DNA of 55,522 bases from the NCBI GenBank assembly GCA_902769705.1, contig CACXPX010000018.1, positions 1-55,522 on the forward strand, read 5' to 3'. Made by a program: the position numbers and the translations under genes. The notes under the pieces are model-generated. The model had not been told where the DNA came from. It made no database searches and worked only from the letters and a program-made list of their open reading frames with translations. Shown here one piece after another: positions 8,713 through 18,200 of this stretch (positions are counted from its first letter, which is position 1; each line of letters starts with the position of its first letter). Origin of the DNA: an uncultured Prevotellaceae bacterium. Lineage in GTDB: Bacteria; Bacteroidota; Bacteroidia; Bacteroidales; Bacteroidaceae.

Positions 8713-10761
8713 TTACCATTTTCTGAATAATTCGAAACCGAACTTGAAGCCTATGCCATCGAATTTCCCGTTCTTGTTCGACACGAAAGACCCTACTGAG
8801 AGCCATCGCGTGGTGAATCCGTATCCGCATTCCACATACGGGTGTAAGTTGGTGACGGAGAGCAAGCTGAAGTAGATACGCTCCATCTCGATAAAGTGTC
8901 CTGCCCAAGGAATCCAACTCGACAACAACAGGGGCGATTCATAGGTGACATTGCTCCGGACGTAGTACTTTGAAGAGTTGTACCACGAACTACGGAGCAA
9001 TTCGAACTCGCCACTCCAGTCGTCGTTCCATCCTCCTGGGATGTTGTTTTCGCGGAAATTGGTGAAGTCAAGGAAATATTGGCGGCCTTCCTTCACGGTA
9101 TATAGTCCAGCTCCAAGGCGCATAGAGAACGAACTGAGGCTCTTCATGCGATGGATGTAGGAGCCGTCAATCTCCCAACGCTCGTAGCTGGTGTTCGACT
9201 TCATGAACTTGTTGAAGCTACGCTCGTAATCCAATGTGAACACAGGTCCTTCCCATCCCCACGGCCTGTATTGCCATTCCATTCGCGGAGCAGCCGAGCG
9301 ATAGTATTTAGGCTTGCCAAACAGTTCGAAGGCAGCAGGGTTCACCGGGCGCCGGTTGTGGAAGGTGAAACCCACCTCGAAGCTCCAGTAATCGGATATG
9401 TCGTAATTGTTGTAGACCTTCATGTAGGTGTCGCGGAAATAGTCGAGTTGCAATTTATCCCATTGCATCGTGTCAACAACGGTCTCGTCTTTCACTTCAT
9501 TTAGTATCTCAGAGCTGTAGATGCGTTGTCCGTCGTTGATGTCGATGGCGAAAAAGGCATGTCGGCGCTTGTTGTAGTTGAAGCGTATGGGGATGTTGAA
9601 ATAGAGTTGTTTGAGCTTGAAGCGATAGCCCGACTTGAAGCGAATGGTGAAGTCTCGGTTTGGAGTGAAATTGTAGCTGGCGCGAATGTCAAACTTATAA
9701 GTGATGCCTTTGCGTTGGCTGTAATCCAGATACAGAGGATTCAGTATGGGGCCTATGCGGAATTGCCCTTGGTCTTTTGAGCCGAAGGTGCCTCTCGTGC
9801 GGTTAAGCAGATGGTCGCCAAGGATATCCCAGAAGATGGTTTTCGCCATATTCACTTTCTTGGGGTGGGGGATGGTGTCGGCTTGCCGCTCACGATCTTT
9901 CTGCTCTTGCTTGGCCAGATATTCGTCAACGAGCGGCTTGATGTTGTCAGGCAAAGGCTCGGGGCGCACTTTCTCCATCCATTCCCTGTCGTAGCTGCGG
10001 TTCAGGGAGTCGGGCACTTCCGTGTTCAGGTCGTAGAAGGCATGGTATTTGCACGTCGTCTTGCTTCCCATGAAGTTGAACTGTCCGTCCAATTGGCAGT
10101 CCACCGGCAATGCCGCCTTGAAGCCTGTGTCGCCCATGTTCATCTGCAAATGGAAATGAATCATGTCGTATTCGCCCTTGAATTCGGTGCTGATGACTCT
10201 GCCCGTTTCGTAGTCCACCAACGCGCTGCCTTCCACAAGCTGGGTGTTGTTGATGGTGGGCTTGAAGGTGATTTTCACGGTTCCATCGAGCATGAAGGCG
10301 AATTTCATCTTGTAGAACTTCTTGTTTCCCCGATGGAAAGGCGAGAGCAGGTTGCCGCTTATCATTGTGACATCATAGATTTCGGGCATCAGGTATTTCT
10401 GAAGCGTGGTCAGCGTTCTGCGGCGGTGGGGGATGGTGTTGATTTCCAGCAGGCGTTGGGTCTTGAGCTTCCCATAGCCTTCGATGTCGACACGGTCATA
10501 AAACTCGCCTACAAACGTGCGCGCCTCGCGATTGGCAATCCCATACATCGTGGGGACGGCCATCAGGGTGATGTTGCGCTTGGGGATGGATATTTCGAAG
10601 CGATGGTAGGCATAGGTGCGGGTGCCTTGCAATCCGGTGGTGTCGACGGTGGATGCGAAACTATATATCTTGTGCAGCATCATGGTGTCGGGGCGCACTT
10701 TGGCTGTGGCACCGGCAAATGGCAGAAGAATGGCCATCAATGTGACAAATATATAACGCAT
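8713..10761 (-). CDS. DUF5686-family outer-membrane-like protein
   Basis: About 682 residues from the chosen start. It begins with a signal peptide (MRYIFVTLMAILLPF...ATA), has no catalytic motif, and its second half is rich in alternating aromatic/polar strands (YKFDIRASYNF, FTIRFKSGYRFKLKQLYFN, WSFEVGFTFHN) and ends in KFGFELFRKW, as in outer-membrane beta-barrels. The family (DUF5686) is widespread in Bacteroidetes and its function is not established. The frame opens at 10803, but ATGs at 10773 and 10761 are better: a promoter box lies at 10780-10787, which puts the 10803 start upstream of transcription, and 10761 gives the cleanest signal peptide. addA and addB follow directly. Confidence 0.75.
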   Translation of the reverse strand: MRYIFVTLMAILLPFAGATAKVRPDTMMLHKIYSFASTVDTTGLQGTRTYAYHRFEISIPKRNITLMAVPTMYGIANREARTFVGEFYDRVDIEGYGKLKTQRLLEINTIPHRRRTLTTLQKYLMPEIYDVTMISGNLLSPFHRGNKKFYKMKFAFMLDGTVKITFKPTINNTQLVEGSALVDYETGRVISTEFKGEYDMIHFHLQMNMGDTGFKAALPVDCQLDGQFNFMGSKTTCKYHAFYDLNTEVPDSLNRSYDREWMEKVRPEPLPDNIKPLVDEYLAKQEQKDRERQADTIPHPKKVNMAKTIFWDILGDHLLNRTRGTFGSKDQGQFRIGPILNPLYLDYSQRKGITYKFDIRASYNFTPNRDFTIRFKSGYRFKLKQLYFNIPIRFNYNKRRHAFFAIDINDGQRIYSSEILNEVKDETVVDTMQWDKLQLDYFRDTYMKVYNNYDISDYWSFEVGFTFHNRRPVNPAAFELFGKPKYYRSAAPRMEWQYRPWGWEGPVFTLDYERSFNKFMKSNTSYERWEIDGSYIHRMKSLSSFSMRLGAGLYTVKEGRQYFLDFTNFRENNIPGGWNDDWSGEFELLRSSWYNSSKYYVRSNVTYESPLLLSSWIPWAGHFIEMERIYFSLLSVTNLHPYVECGYGFTTRWLSVGSFVSNKNGKFDGIGFKFGFELFRKW

Positions 10762-10779
10762 GTATGTTTTCATGACATG

Positions 10780-10787
10780 CAAAGATA
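10780..10787 (-). promoter_or_regulatory. -7 box for the DUF5686-addAB transcript
   Basis: The minus strand reads TATCTTTG (10787-10780), the Bacteroidetes -7 consensus. There is no good TTTG at 20 bases; CTTG lies 21 bases upstream. The expected RNA start, near 10773, favours the internal start codon at 10761. Confidence 0.5.
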
Positions 10788-10841
10788 CTAAAATAAATCG
10801 CAAAAAAGCAAGTTTTCACCGACATTTTTTAGTGATATGCG

Positions 10842-10881
10842 AAAAACAAAGCATCCCCACCTTTCCCAGATGAGGATGCTT
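10842..10881 (-). terminator. rpoD terminator
   Basis: On the minus strand AAGCATCC (10881-10874) pairs with GGATGCTT (10856-10849), followed by TG and five T. It begins 45 bases past the rpoD stop codon. Confidence 0.65.
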
Positions 10882-10925
10882 GTCGTTGTCGGGCGTGTGT
10901 TGCCCTCTCTCTATGTCTTGCCTTT

Positions 10926-11798
10926 TTATCCGAGATATTTCATCAGAATCTTGGCATTACCGCTGTCGCGCAACTTGGCAATGCTCTTTTCGCGAATCTG
11001 GCGTACACGCTCGCGGGTAAGTCCCAGCTGGTCGCCAATCTCCTCCAATCCTTTCTCGTGACAACCTATACCAAAACATTCACGGATGATGGTTATCTCT
11101 CTCTCTTTCAGTACCTTATTGAGCACGGAGTTGAGTTCAAGAGCCATCGACTCATGATCCACTTGGCGGTCGGTACGGCTGTCCTCGCCAGAAGGCATCA
11201 CGTCGAGCATACAGTTGTCTTCACCATCCTGGAAGGGGGCGTCGATGCTCACATGGTGACCGTCGGCCATCAAGCTTTGTCCGATTTTCTCTTCATCAAT
11301 CTTTATGGCTTCCGAAAGCTCCGAAACCGATGGCTGGCGCTGGTTCTCTTGCTCGAACTTGTTGATTTCGTGATTAATCTTGCTCAACGAGCCCACCTGA
11401 TTCAGCGGCAGACGCACAATGCGGCTCTGCTCGGCAATGGCCTGCAGAATGCTTTGGCGAATCCACCAAACAGCGTACGAAATGAATTTGAAACCACGAG
11501 TCTCGTCAAATTTCTGTGCGGCTTTAATCAATCCAATGTTACCCTCATCGATGAGGTCTGTGAGTGTGAGTCCCTGATGTTGGTATTGCTTGGCAACGGA
11601 CACCACAAATCGTAAATTAGCTGTTACCAGTTTGTCTTTGGCCCGCTCGCCTTCGGGGCCACCCTTTTTGATTTTTTGCGCCAATTCAATTTCCTCATCA
11701 ATCGAAATCAATGGGGCACGACCAATCTCAACAAGGTACTTGTCAAGTGCCTCGCTAGATCGGTTAGTAATACTTTTCTGAATTTTTAATTGTCTCAT
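10926..11798 (-). CDS. rpoD: Primary RNA polymerase sigma factor
   Basis: At 290 residues this is the short Bacteroidetes form of the housekeeping sigma factor. Visible parts: region 1.2 (YLVEIGRAPLISIDEEIELA), region 2 (LRFVVSVAKQYQHQGLTLTD, then DEGNIGLIKAAQKFD and RGFKFISYAVWWIRQSI, the -10 binding and melting part), region 3, and region 4 (LGLTRERVRQIREKSIAKLR). It directs RNA polymerase to promoters of the TTTG/TAnnTTTG type seen through this window. It is transcribed alone, divergently from the cation transporter gene, and has its own terminator. Confidence 0.95.
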   Translation of the reverse strand: MRQLKIQKSITNRSSEALDKYLVEIGRAPLISIDEEIELAQKIKKGGPEGERAKDKLVTANLRFVVSVAKQYQHQGLTLTDLIDEGNIGLIKAAQKFDETRGFKFISYAVWWIRQSILQAIAEQSRIVRLPLNQVGSLSKINHEINKFEQENQRQPSVSELSEAIKIDEEKIGQSLMADGHHVSIDAPFQDGEDNCMLDVMPSGEDSRTDRQVDHESMALELNSVLNKVLKEREITIIRECFGIGCHEKGLEEIGDQLGLTRERVRQIREKSIAKLRDSGNAKILMKYLG

Positions 11799-11866
11799 CT
11801 TGCGCCTTTTTCTTACTAACTATTTGAAAATCAAGCAAATATCTGAATATAATCCCTAAAACCTTG

Positions 11867-11874
11867 CAAAGGTA
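11867..11874 (-). promoter_or_regulatory. -7 box of rpoD
   Basis: The minus strand reads TACCTTTG (11874-11867) followed by C, about 70 bases before the rpoD start codon. I see no clear TTTG at the expected distance upstream. Confidence 0.5.
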
Positions 11875-12054
11875 CAAATAATTATCGAATAATTGTCGTT
11901 TTTGACCAATATTTTTAGGTTAAATGTTGTTAATGGCTTCGGTGAAGCATGTCTTTTTTTCATTTTTCAACTCTTCAATTCTCCCATTCTTCTAATTTTA
12001 TCGCCTTTCTGTCTTTTTTTTGTTGAAAATGGACGTATAATTCGCAATTCTTTG

Positions 12055-12062
12055 TATTTTTG
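12055..12062 (+). promoter_or_regulatory. -7 box of the cation transporter gene
   Basis: TATTTTTG followed by C, about 40 bases before the chosen start at 12102. The rest of the 303-base gap between rpoD and this gene is AT-rich and shows only a small GCTTC/GAAGC hairpin near 11937; I see no gene in it. Confidence 0.5.
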
Positions 12063-12101
12063 CACCCGTAATTGTCGAAAATTGCACCGATATCGTCAAA
12101 A

Positions 12102-12986
12102 ATGACGCGCGAGAAAGAAATTTATAAGGTAACACTTGTCGGCAGCCTGGGAAACGTGGCGCTGCTGGCATTCAAGTTTGTTGCTGGCGTGCTTGGGCAC
12201 AGTTCGGCGATGATTGCCGATGCCGTGCACTCTCTTTCCGACTTCCTCACCGACCTCGTAGTGCTGGTTTTCGTGCGTATCAGCGCCAAGCCGCAAGACG
12301 ACTCCCATGATTACGGACACGGTAAATTCGAGACTTTCGCCACATTTCTCATCGGAATGGCCCTGATGGCGGCTGCCATTGGCATCATCGTTGCCGGTGG
12401 CACAAAGCTGGCCCATTGGCTGGGAGGCGAACAGATTGAAACACCGGGTATGCTGGCGCTTTGGGCGGCTCTGGTGTCCATATTGGTTAAGGAGGTGCTC
12501 TATCGCTATACCGCCCGTCGTGGAAAGGCTTTGGAGTCGCAGGCCATGATAGCCAACGCCTGGCACCATCGAAGCGACGCACTCTCTTCCATTGGAGCTG
12601 CCATTGGCATCGGAGGTGCCATCATGTTGGGCAACCGCTGGACGGTGCTCGACCCCGTGGCTTCCATCGTTGTGGGTGCCATGCTTGTGAAGGTGGCGGT
12701 GGAACTGTTGAAAGCCAGCATGGGCGAACTCACCGAGTCATCCCTTCCGGCTGAGATGGAAGACGAAATCATGGGCATCATCCAGTCGTTTCCCGATGTC
12801 AAGCAACCGCATAACTTGCGCACGCGCAGAATAGGCAATCACATTGCCGTAGAGGCGCATATTCGCATGGACGGGCATCTTTCCCTGCACGAGGTTCACG
12901 AGCGCGCCACAGCCATCGAAAACAAGCTTAAAGAGCGTTTCGGGCAAGATACGCATGTCACTATCCACATGGAGCCGGTGAAATAA
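12102..12986 (+). CDS. Cation diffusion facilitator (zinc/iron efflux)
   Basis: A 294-residue CDF protein. The N-terminal two thirds is a membrane domain with the metal site motifs ADAVHSLSDFLTD (helix 2) and WHHRSDALSS (helix 5), each supplying His and Asp ligands. The C-terminal third is the cytoplasmic ferredoxin-like dimer domain (VKQPHNLRTRRIGNHIAVEA...DTHVTIHMEP). It exports divalent metals against protons; the site resembles FieF/ZitB types, but which metal cannot be decided. The frame extends to a TTG at 12072; the ATG at 12102 is preferred because 12072 would lie only about ten bases after the -7 box. Confidence 0.9.
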   Translation: MTREKEIYKVTLVGSLGNVALLAFKFVAGVLGHSSAMIADAVHSLSDFLTDLVVLVFVRISAKPQDDSHDYGHGKFETFATFLIGMALMAAAIGIIVAGGTKLAHWLGGEQIETPGMLALWAALVSILVKEVLYRYTARRGKALESQAMIANAWHHRSDALSSIGAAIGIGGAIMLGNRWTVLDPVASIVVGAMLVKVAVELLKASMGELTESSLPAEMEDEIMGIIQSFPDVKQPHNLRTRRIGNHIAVEAHIRMDGHLSLHEVHERATAIENKLKERFGQDTHVTIHMEPVK

Positions 12987-13015
12987 ATTGTATTTCCCCT
13001 TTCTTTTTGTTATCG

Positions 13016-13103
13016 TCACTTGCCCCATCTGAGCCCGTCAGGTGTGGCATGTAAGGCGGTCAGATGATAGATGTAAGCGCGTCAGATATAACACCTGAGC
13101 AGC
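13016..13103. repeat. 22-bp tandem array, locus 2 (four units)
   Basis: Four 22-base units start at 13016, 13038, 13060 and 13082, each beginning TCA and mostly ending in AG plus a GC-rich tetramer. Within them TCAGGTG and CACCTGA, TCAGATG and CATCTGA can pair. The stretch 13015-13106 matches 43774-43865 at about 83 of 92 positions. The array runs straight into a transposase remnant at about 13097. Confidence 0.8.
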
Positions 13104-13286
13104 TCAACGAATCGGTTGTATGAAACCGCATCTGGAAAAACGGACCATAGATACGTGTCTGATGAAGGACAAGTAGTAGTGCTTGAAATTGTGGAACAAG
13201 CCGAACTGAAGCACGATGAGGATGGTCATAATTTCACTGTCCGAAAGCTAGGCCTTGCTATAGCGGCAATGCTTGCCATCGAAGGA
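13097..13286 (-). pseudogene. IS982-family transposase fragment, broken
   Basis: Translation of the minus strand gives KHCRYSKA, a TAG stop at 13250-13248, then LSDSEIMTILIV, LQFGLFHNFKHYYLSF, and after a one-base shift in a T-run (13136-13140) FPDAVSYNRFVELL. These are the consecutive conserved segments of IS982-family transposases (SDSE-TI, NFKHYY, YNRFVEL). Only about 65 of the usual 280-300 residues remain, with one stop and one frameshift, and both ends are missing. It is a dead remnant; the downstream end meets the 22-base array. Confidence 0.75.
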
Positions 13287-13385
13287 TATTAGAGACTTTT
13301 TATTGGTAATCACTTATAAATGGTACAAAAAACATCTCAGGTTACCAACTTTTTGCACATCTTTCTTATCTCGAACCGAGGTGAA

Positions 13386-13417
13386 TTTGGTAGTTTGGAG
13401 TTTTTTTTGTATCTTTG
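13386..13417 (+). promoter_or_regulatory. Full-consensus promoter with no gene downstream
   Basis: TTTG at 13386-13389, a 20-base spacer, then TATCTTTG at 13410-13417. This is a perfect match to the Bacteroidetes promoter. It points into the heptamer repeat at 13440 and then antisense into the 3' end of uxuB. The only ATG soon after it (13434) is followed by a stop within six codons. Confidence 0.6.
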
Positions 13418-13439
13418 TAAAGGAGATTTGAGATGGGCG

Positions 13440-13495
13440 TTAGGTGTTAGGTGTTAGGTATTAGGTATTAGGTATTAGGTATTAGGTATTAGGTG
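13440..13495. repeat. Heptamer microsatellite TTAGGTR x8
   Basis: Eight uninterrupted 7-base units (TTAGGTG twice, TTAGGTA five times, TTAGGTG once). The length is expected to change by slippage. It lies about 100 bases beyond the 3' end of uxuB. The rest of the 608-base gap (12987-13594) holds the array, the transposase remnant, a TTGGTAA/TTACCAA inverted repeat (13303-13309/13342-13348) and the orphan promoter. Confidence 0.9.
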
Positions 13496-13594
13496 TCGGG
13501 GGTGAAAAAAATGGCAGGCGCGCCACAGGGGTGAATGACGAATCAAGGGGGGATGGATGATTGTCTGTATGACGCGCCCGCAGGAGGAAAAGGG

Positions 13595-15181
13595 TTATCT
13601 TGCCATCACATACTTGTGGAGGGTGCTGCGCACGGCTCCGATGCCGGCATAGAGTTCTTTGACCATGCCCTCAATCTGCTCGCCAAGGCCGGCTTCGTAG
13701 AGGTCGACACCGAAGACGTCCTTGCGGCTGTAGAGTTGGCGCAGGCATGAGAAGTCTTGTTCAGGCTTGCCAATCTCGAGAGGGGCCACGATGGCTTGGA
13801 GTTCCTGGAGCATGGGGTCGGGAGACGGTTCGAAGGGGGTGCCGTCGTCCTTGATGCCCTTCAGGTAGCGTGCATAGCCGGCCAGCGTAAGGGGGATGAG
13901 CACCAGGTTCGACATGTCGAGCCCACGGGCGATGTACTTCTTGATGGTTTCACCGAAGCGTATGGGGAGCTTCTGGCTGGTGTCCATAGCGATGCGTTGC
14001 GGAGCATCGGGCATGAAGGGGTTGGGCAGACGGCGGTTGATGACTGCACCAATGAACTCATAGGGGTTCAGCACGCCCGGGTCGGTGACCACAGGCATAG
14101 CCTCCATATAGCCGATTTTCTGGATGAAGGGTCGAAGGTCAGCATCGGCCATCTCGGCTGAGATGAGGGTGTAGCCAAGCATGCAACCGTAGATGCTCAT
14201 GGCGGTGTGAAGTGGGTTCAGGCACGTTGTCACCTTCATGGTCTCCACCTTGTCTACGGTCTCGCGCGTGGTGTAGAGAGCGCCACCCAAATCGAGTGGA
14301 GGACGTCCGTTGGTGTAGTTGTCCTCGATGACGAGGTATTGCACTTCCTCGGCGTTCACAAAGGGAGCTGTGAACGTGTGGCGTTCGGTCTCGATGTAGT
14401 CGTTGTCTTCGAATCCGTCGGCGGCCAACATCTCCTTTACTTTCTCGTGCGGGCGTGGAGTGATTTTGTCAATCATCGACCAGGGGAACGTGATTTTCTT
14501 CTCATTCTTCAGATAGTCGAGGAAGGCAGCTGGCACAAGTCCGTCGTTCACCCAGCGCTCGGCATAGGCGAAGACTCCGGCACGCACCTTGTCGCCGTTG
14601 TGAGAGCAGTTGTCCATTGACTGTACGGTGAGCGGCAGCTGGCCTGCATTGAAGCGCTCGAGCAGCAAGGCGCAAACCTTTCCCATTGCAAAGACGGGCT
14701 TCAGTCCTCGTGCGAGGTCGGCATCGTTGAAGGTGTAGCCTTTCTCGGTGATGGTGAACGATATCATCTGCAACGAGGGGTTGCGGAAGATTTCCAACAG
14801 ACGGTTCCAGTCGTCGAATTGCGGGTCGGCCTTTAGGGCTTCGGTGACGCTGGCAATGACTTTCTTCTCGATGGTGCCTGTAGACTGGAGGCTGACGAGG
14901 AGCGAGAGGTTGTTGTAGGGGGCATAAGCTTTGTCAATGACTTCGAAGTCGAAGGTCTCGGCAACAATGACACCTCGGTCGTATTGCCCCGTGTTGAGGG
15001 CGTCGTTGAGGATGGCTGCCGGGAAGGCGCGGAAGATGTTTCCGCCTCCGAAGTGCACCCATGTGGGCTCTTTGGCCGTTTTCTCGCGCACGGCCTTGAT
15101 GTCAAACTTGGGAAGCTGATAGCCTTTCTGCTCCCATTCTGCGGCATTGAACTGGCCGCTCAGGATTTCATTCAGTTTCAT
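13595..15181 (-). CDS. uxuB: Mannitol-dehydrogenase-family fructuronate reductase
   Basis: A 528-residue member of the long-chain mannitol dehydrogenase family. The Rossmann-type NAD site is WVHFGGGNIFRAF (near 41-53), and MIDKITPRPHEKV carries the family's catalytic Lys region between the two domains. The reaction is D-fructuronate to D-mannonate (UxuB), though tagaturonate or mannitol activity is possible within this family. Assignment to UxuB rests on context: it is the last gene of a minus-strand run with mannonate dehydratase (uxuA) two genes upstream, and a secreted GH2 enzyme between them, 45 bases away. This pair carries hexuronates to 2-keto-3-deoxygluconate. Confidence 0.85.
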   Translation of the reverse strand: MKLNEILSGQFNAAEWEQKGYQLPKFDIKAVREKTAKEPTWVHFGGGNIFRAFPAAILNDALNTGQYDRGVIVAETFDFEVIDKAYAPYNNLSLLVSLQSTGTIEKKVIASVTEALKADPQFDDWNRLLEIFRNPSLQMISFTITEKGYTFNDADLARGLKPVFAMGKVCALLLERFNAGQLPLTVQSMDNCSHNGDKVRAGVFAYAERWVNDGLVPAAFLDYLKNEKKITFPWSMIDKITPRPHEKVKEMLAADGFEDNDYIETERHTFTAPFVNAEEVQYLVIEDNYTNGRPPLDLGGALYTTRETVDKVETMKVTTCLNPLHTAMSIYGCMLGYTLISAEMADADLRPFIQKIGYMEAMPVVTDPGVLNPYEFIGAVINRRLPNPFMPDAPQRIAMDTSQKLPIRFGETIKKYIARGLDMSNLVLIPLTLAGYARYLKGIKDDGTPFEPSPDPMLQELQAIVAPLEIGKPEQDFSCLRQLYSRKDVFGVDLYEAGLGEQIEGMVKELYAGIGAVRSTLHKYVMAR

Positions 15182-15226
15182 GTTATTATATGCGTTTGTT
15201 TTGATGTCTATAAGTCGGGGCGTTGA

Positions 15227-18200
15227 TTATTTCAATACTTTCCGCCCGTTAGAGATGTAGATGCCTCTGGGCCACGATGCAGCCTCACCCTTCATGCGCC
15301 GCCCTTGAAGGTCGTAGACGGCTGAGGTGAAAAGGTGGGCGTGTTCGGATGTGATGGGGTGGATGGCGGTGATGTCTGCCGAGGCCTTGATGCCAATCTC
15401 GGCTGCCGATGTCCACTTGTTGTTGTTGATTTCCGACTTGGCAACGAGCTTCAGGTATCGGCCGGGAGTGGGCGTCTTGAGCGTGGCCACTTGCAGGGCG
15501 GTGGTGTTCTTGAACTCTCCACTAGCCACCGGATTGCCCCAAGTGGTGCCGTCAAGGCTAAGATAGACTTCGTAGGCCTTCACCATTCCGTTCTGGTTGC
15601 CGTCTTGGCGTGAGAGATAGGTGAATGCCGTCACGTTGTAAATCTTCTGCATGTCGATTACGATGGTGTGTGGGCAAGCAGGCTCGTTAGCTCCCCAGTC
15701 GGTGTGCCAGAAGGTGCTGTTGTTCCCATCGATGGCCAATCTGGCTTCGTTGCCTCCGTGTTGGCTGTCGTAGCTCACGACTTTCCATGCCGACTTGTTG
15801 ATGAACATGTCGAACTGATAGGTCATCGTGGGACTGGTGAGCATTCCGTCGGCAACACAATAGGTTTTGACGGTGCAAGCATCAGCGTGGTCGATGGTGC
15901 CGGTGTACTTCATGACCTCTCCGTCGTTGATGCTATAGTAGATGGTTGCATTCTTCGTTGAGGTTGAGAGTTTGATGCGACCATTGGTTTGGCGTTCACA
16001 ACTGACGGGTTGGCAGACGGGCATTCCCACGCGTGCCGCAGAGGCTGCCTTGACATTGCTGTTGAGCGGGATGATGAGGAAGCGGAATGGGGTGTTGGCA
16101 GCATGTAACTCGTATTTCTCCATCACGTCGGGGCCACAGCTGGCATTGCCCAATCCGCGAGTGGCAGCATCGAGCGACACCACCGTTGTGGCGCATGCCT
16201 TGAACTGATAGGTGTGCTTCGAACGGTTGCCGCGGTCGGTATAGTTGTCTTCTGGGCGGAAATGAACGGCAGAAGCGGCCATCTTGTCGGGAGCCACAAA
16301 GAGCAATCCCTGGCCTTCTCCGTTGGTGAGTGAGAGCCAGCGCACTTCTTGCTTTGTTCCGTGCTCTTGGGGCAGAATGTAGTCTTCGCGTTGGTCGGCC
16401 ACCGTACTCTTGTAAATGGCAGGCAGACAAGCTTCCTTGCGGTCGCGATAGCTGTCCCACGGACCACGTCCGAACCACGAGAGCTGTTCCATCGAGGAGG
16501 GCATCTCCAAGCGGAATCCCAACTTGGGAATGATGGCTCCCTTATTTGAGGGATTGATGATGGAGTTGACCATCAATGTGCCGTCGGCGCATACGATGAA
16601 GTCGAGCATCACGGCGAATGTGGTGCCGTTCTTGCCCGTGTAGGTGCTGTTGAGCGTCACTCTTGCAGTTTTCCCGTCATCAGCCGTGTTTGCTTCGGCT
16701 CCCGTTCCTTTGACCGAGAGTTTGCGAAGTCCCATTGTGTCCCAACTTCCACTCTGACGACCATCGTTGTCAGTGGGCAGGCGGAAAACGTTGAGCAACA
16801 GGGGCGTGCTGACGAGTGTGTTGCCTTCGTAGACATAACTGGACAATGTTCCTTGCGTCTTGCTGAAGGTGGCTTTGAACGCCGTGTTCGAAATGGTGAT
16901 GGTGGTGGATGTCTCCTCCAATGTCAACTTGTCGCCCGACATGTTATTGATGTCGTACATGGGCTTCACGGCTGACCTCACGGGCAATTTCTCTTCGGCC
17001 ACCACGTATCCGGCATCAGCCCAAAGCGTGGCTGCTTTTTGCGTAGCGGAGAAGTGGATGAAGGCTTCGCGGTCGGAAGCGAGGGAAGAGAGTGCCGAGA
17101 GGTCGAGCTCAATAACAGAGCTATCGGCTGCTGCCACCTCTTTGTCAATCGTTCCGCTTGAGAGCGTGTTGCCTTCTTCGTCAACCACCTCATAGCGAAC
17201 GTCATAATGCGAACTGGGCAGAAAAGCCATCTTGTTCTTGATGCGGAATTGGTTGGCTTTTCCGTTGACAGCCTTGAACTCTAACGGTTGGTAGATTTTC
17301 TTTGTGTTGTAGGACTTGGAGGTCAACGACCAGTCGGGGCGAACCAATCCGTTGATGCAGAAGTTTCCATCGTTGGGATTGTCGCCGAAATCGCCTCCAT
17401 ATGCCCAATATTCCTTGCCCGTGCTGTTGACTTTGGTCAGCAGACCTTGGTCTTTGAAGTCCCAGATGAACTCACCCGTCAGGCAAGGATATTTTTCATA
17501 CAGGTCGAACATGTCGCGCACATTACCCATCGAGTTACCCATCGAGTGAGAGTTCTCGCATTGGATGTGCGGTCGGTCTTTCTGTTGTTCTCCCTTTCCC
17601 TTGATGCCGTTGTAGTCCCAATACATCGAAGAGGTGACATCAGCATACTGACTTCCGCCCTCATAGTGGGTCAGGCGTGTCTTGTCTAAAGCCTTGATGG
17701 CGGTTTGCACGTACGAGAAGTTGTTGCCGTTTCCACTCTCGTTGCCGAACGACCACATGAAGATACAAGGATGGTTGCGCATCCAACGCACATGATTCTC
17801 AGAGCGCTCCACCATTGCGGGACGGAACAAAGCTACCGAAGAAAGCCTTTGGTTAGCGTGGCACTCCACATCAGCCTCTGCCAAGACATAAAGTCCGTAT
17901 TTGTCGCAAAGGTCGTAGAAAATGGGGTCATTAGGGTAGTGGGAGGTGCGGACGGCATTAATGTTCAGCCGTTTCATCGTCTTGATGTCTTCTTCTATTT
18001 CAGCATCAGAGATGGCTCGTCCGTTGATGGGCGAAAAGTCGTGGCGGTTCACACCATGAAACACCATACGCTTGCCGTTGATGAGCAAAGCGCCATCGTT
18101 GCGAACGCCCACTTCACGGAATCCCACTTTTCCGCCTCGGGTGTCCAGCACACGGCCGTTTCCGTCTTTCAGCGTAAGAACCAAATTGTAGAGGTTGGGC

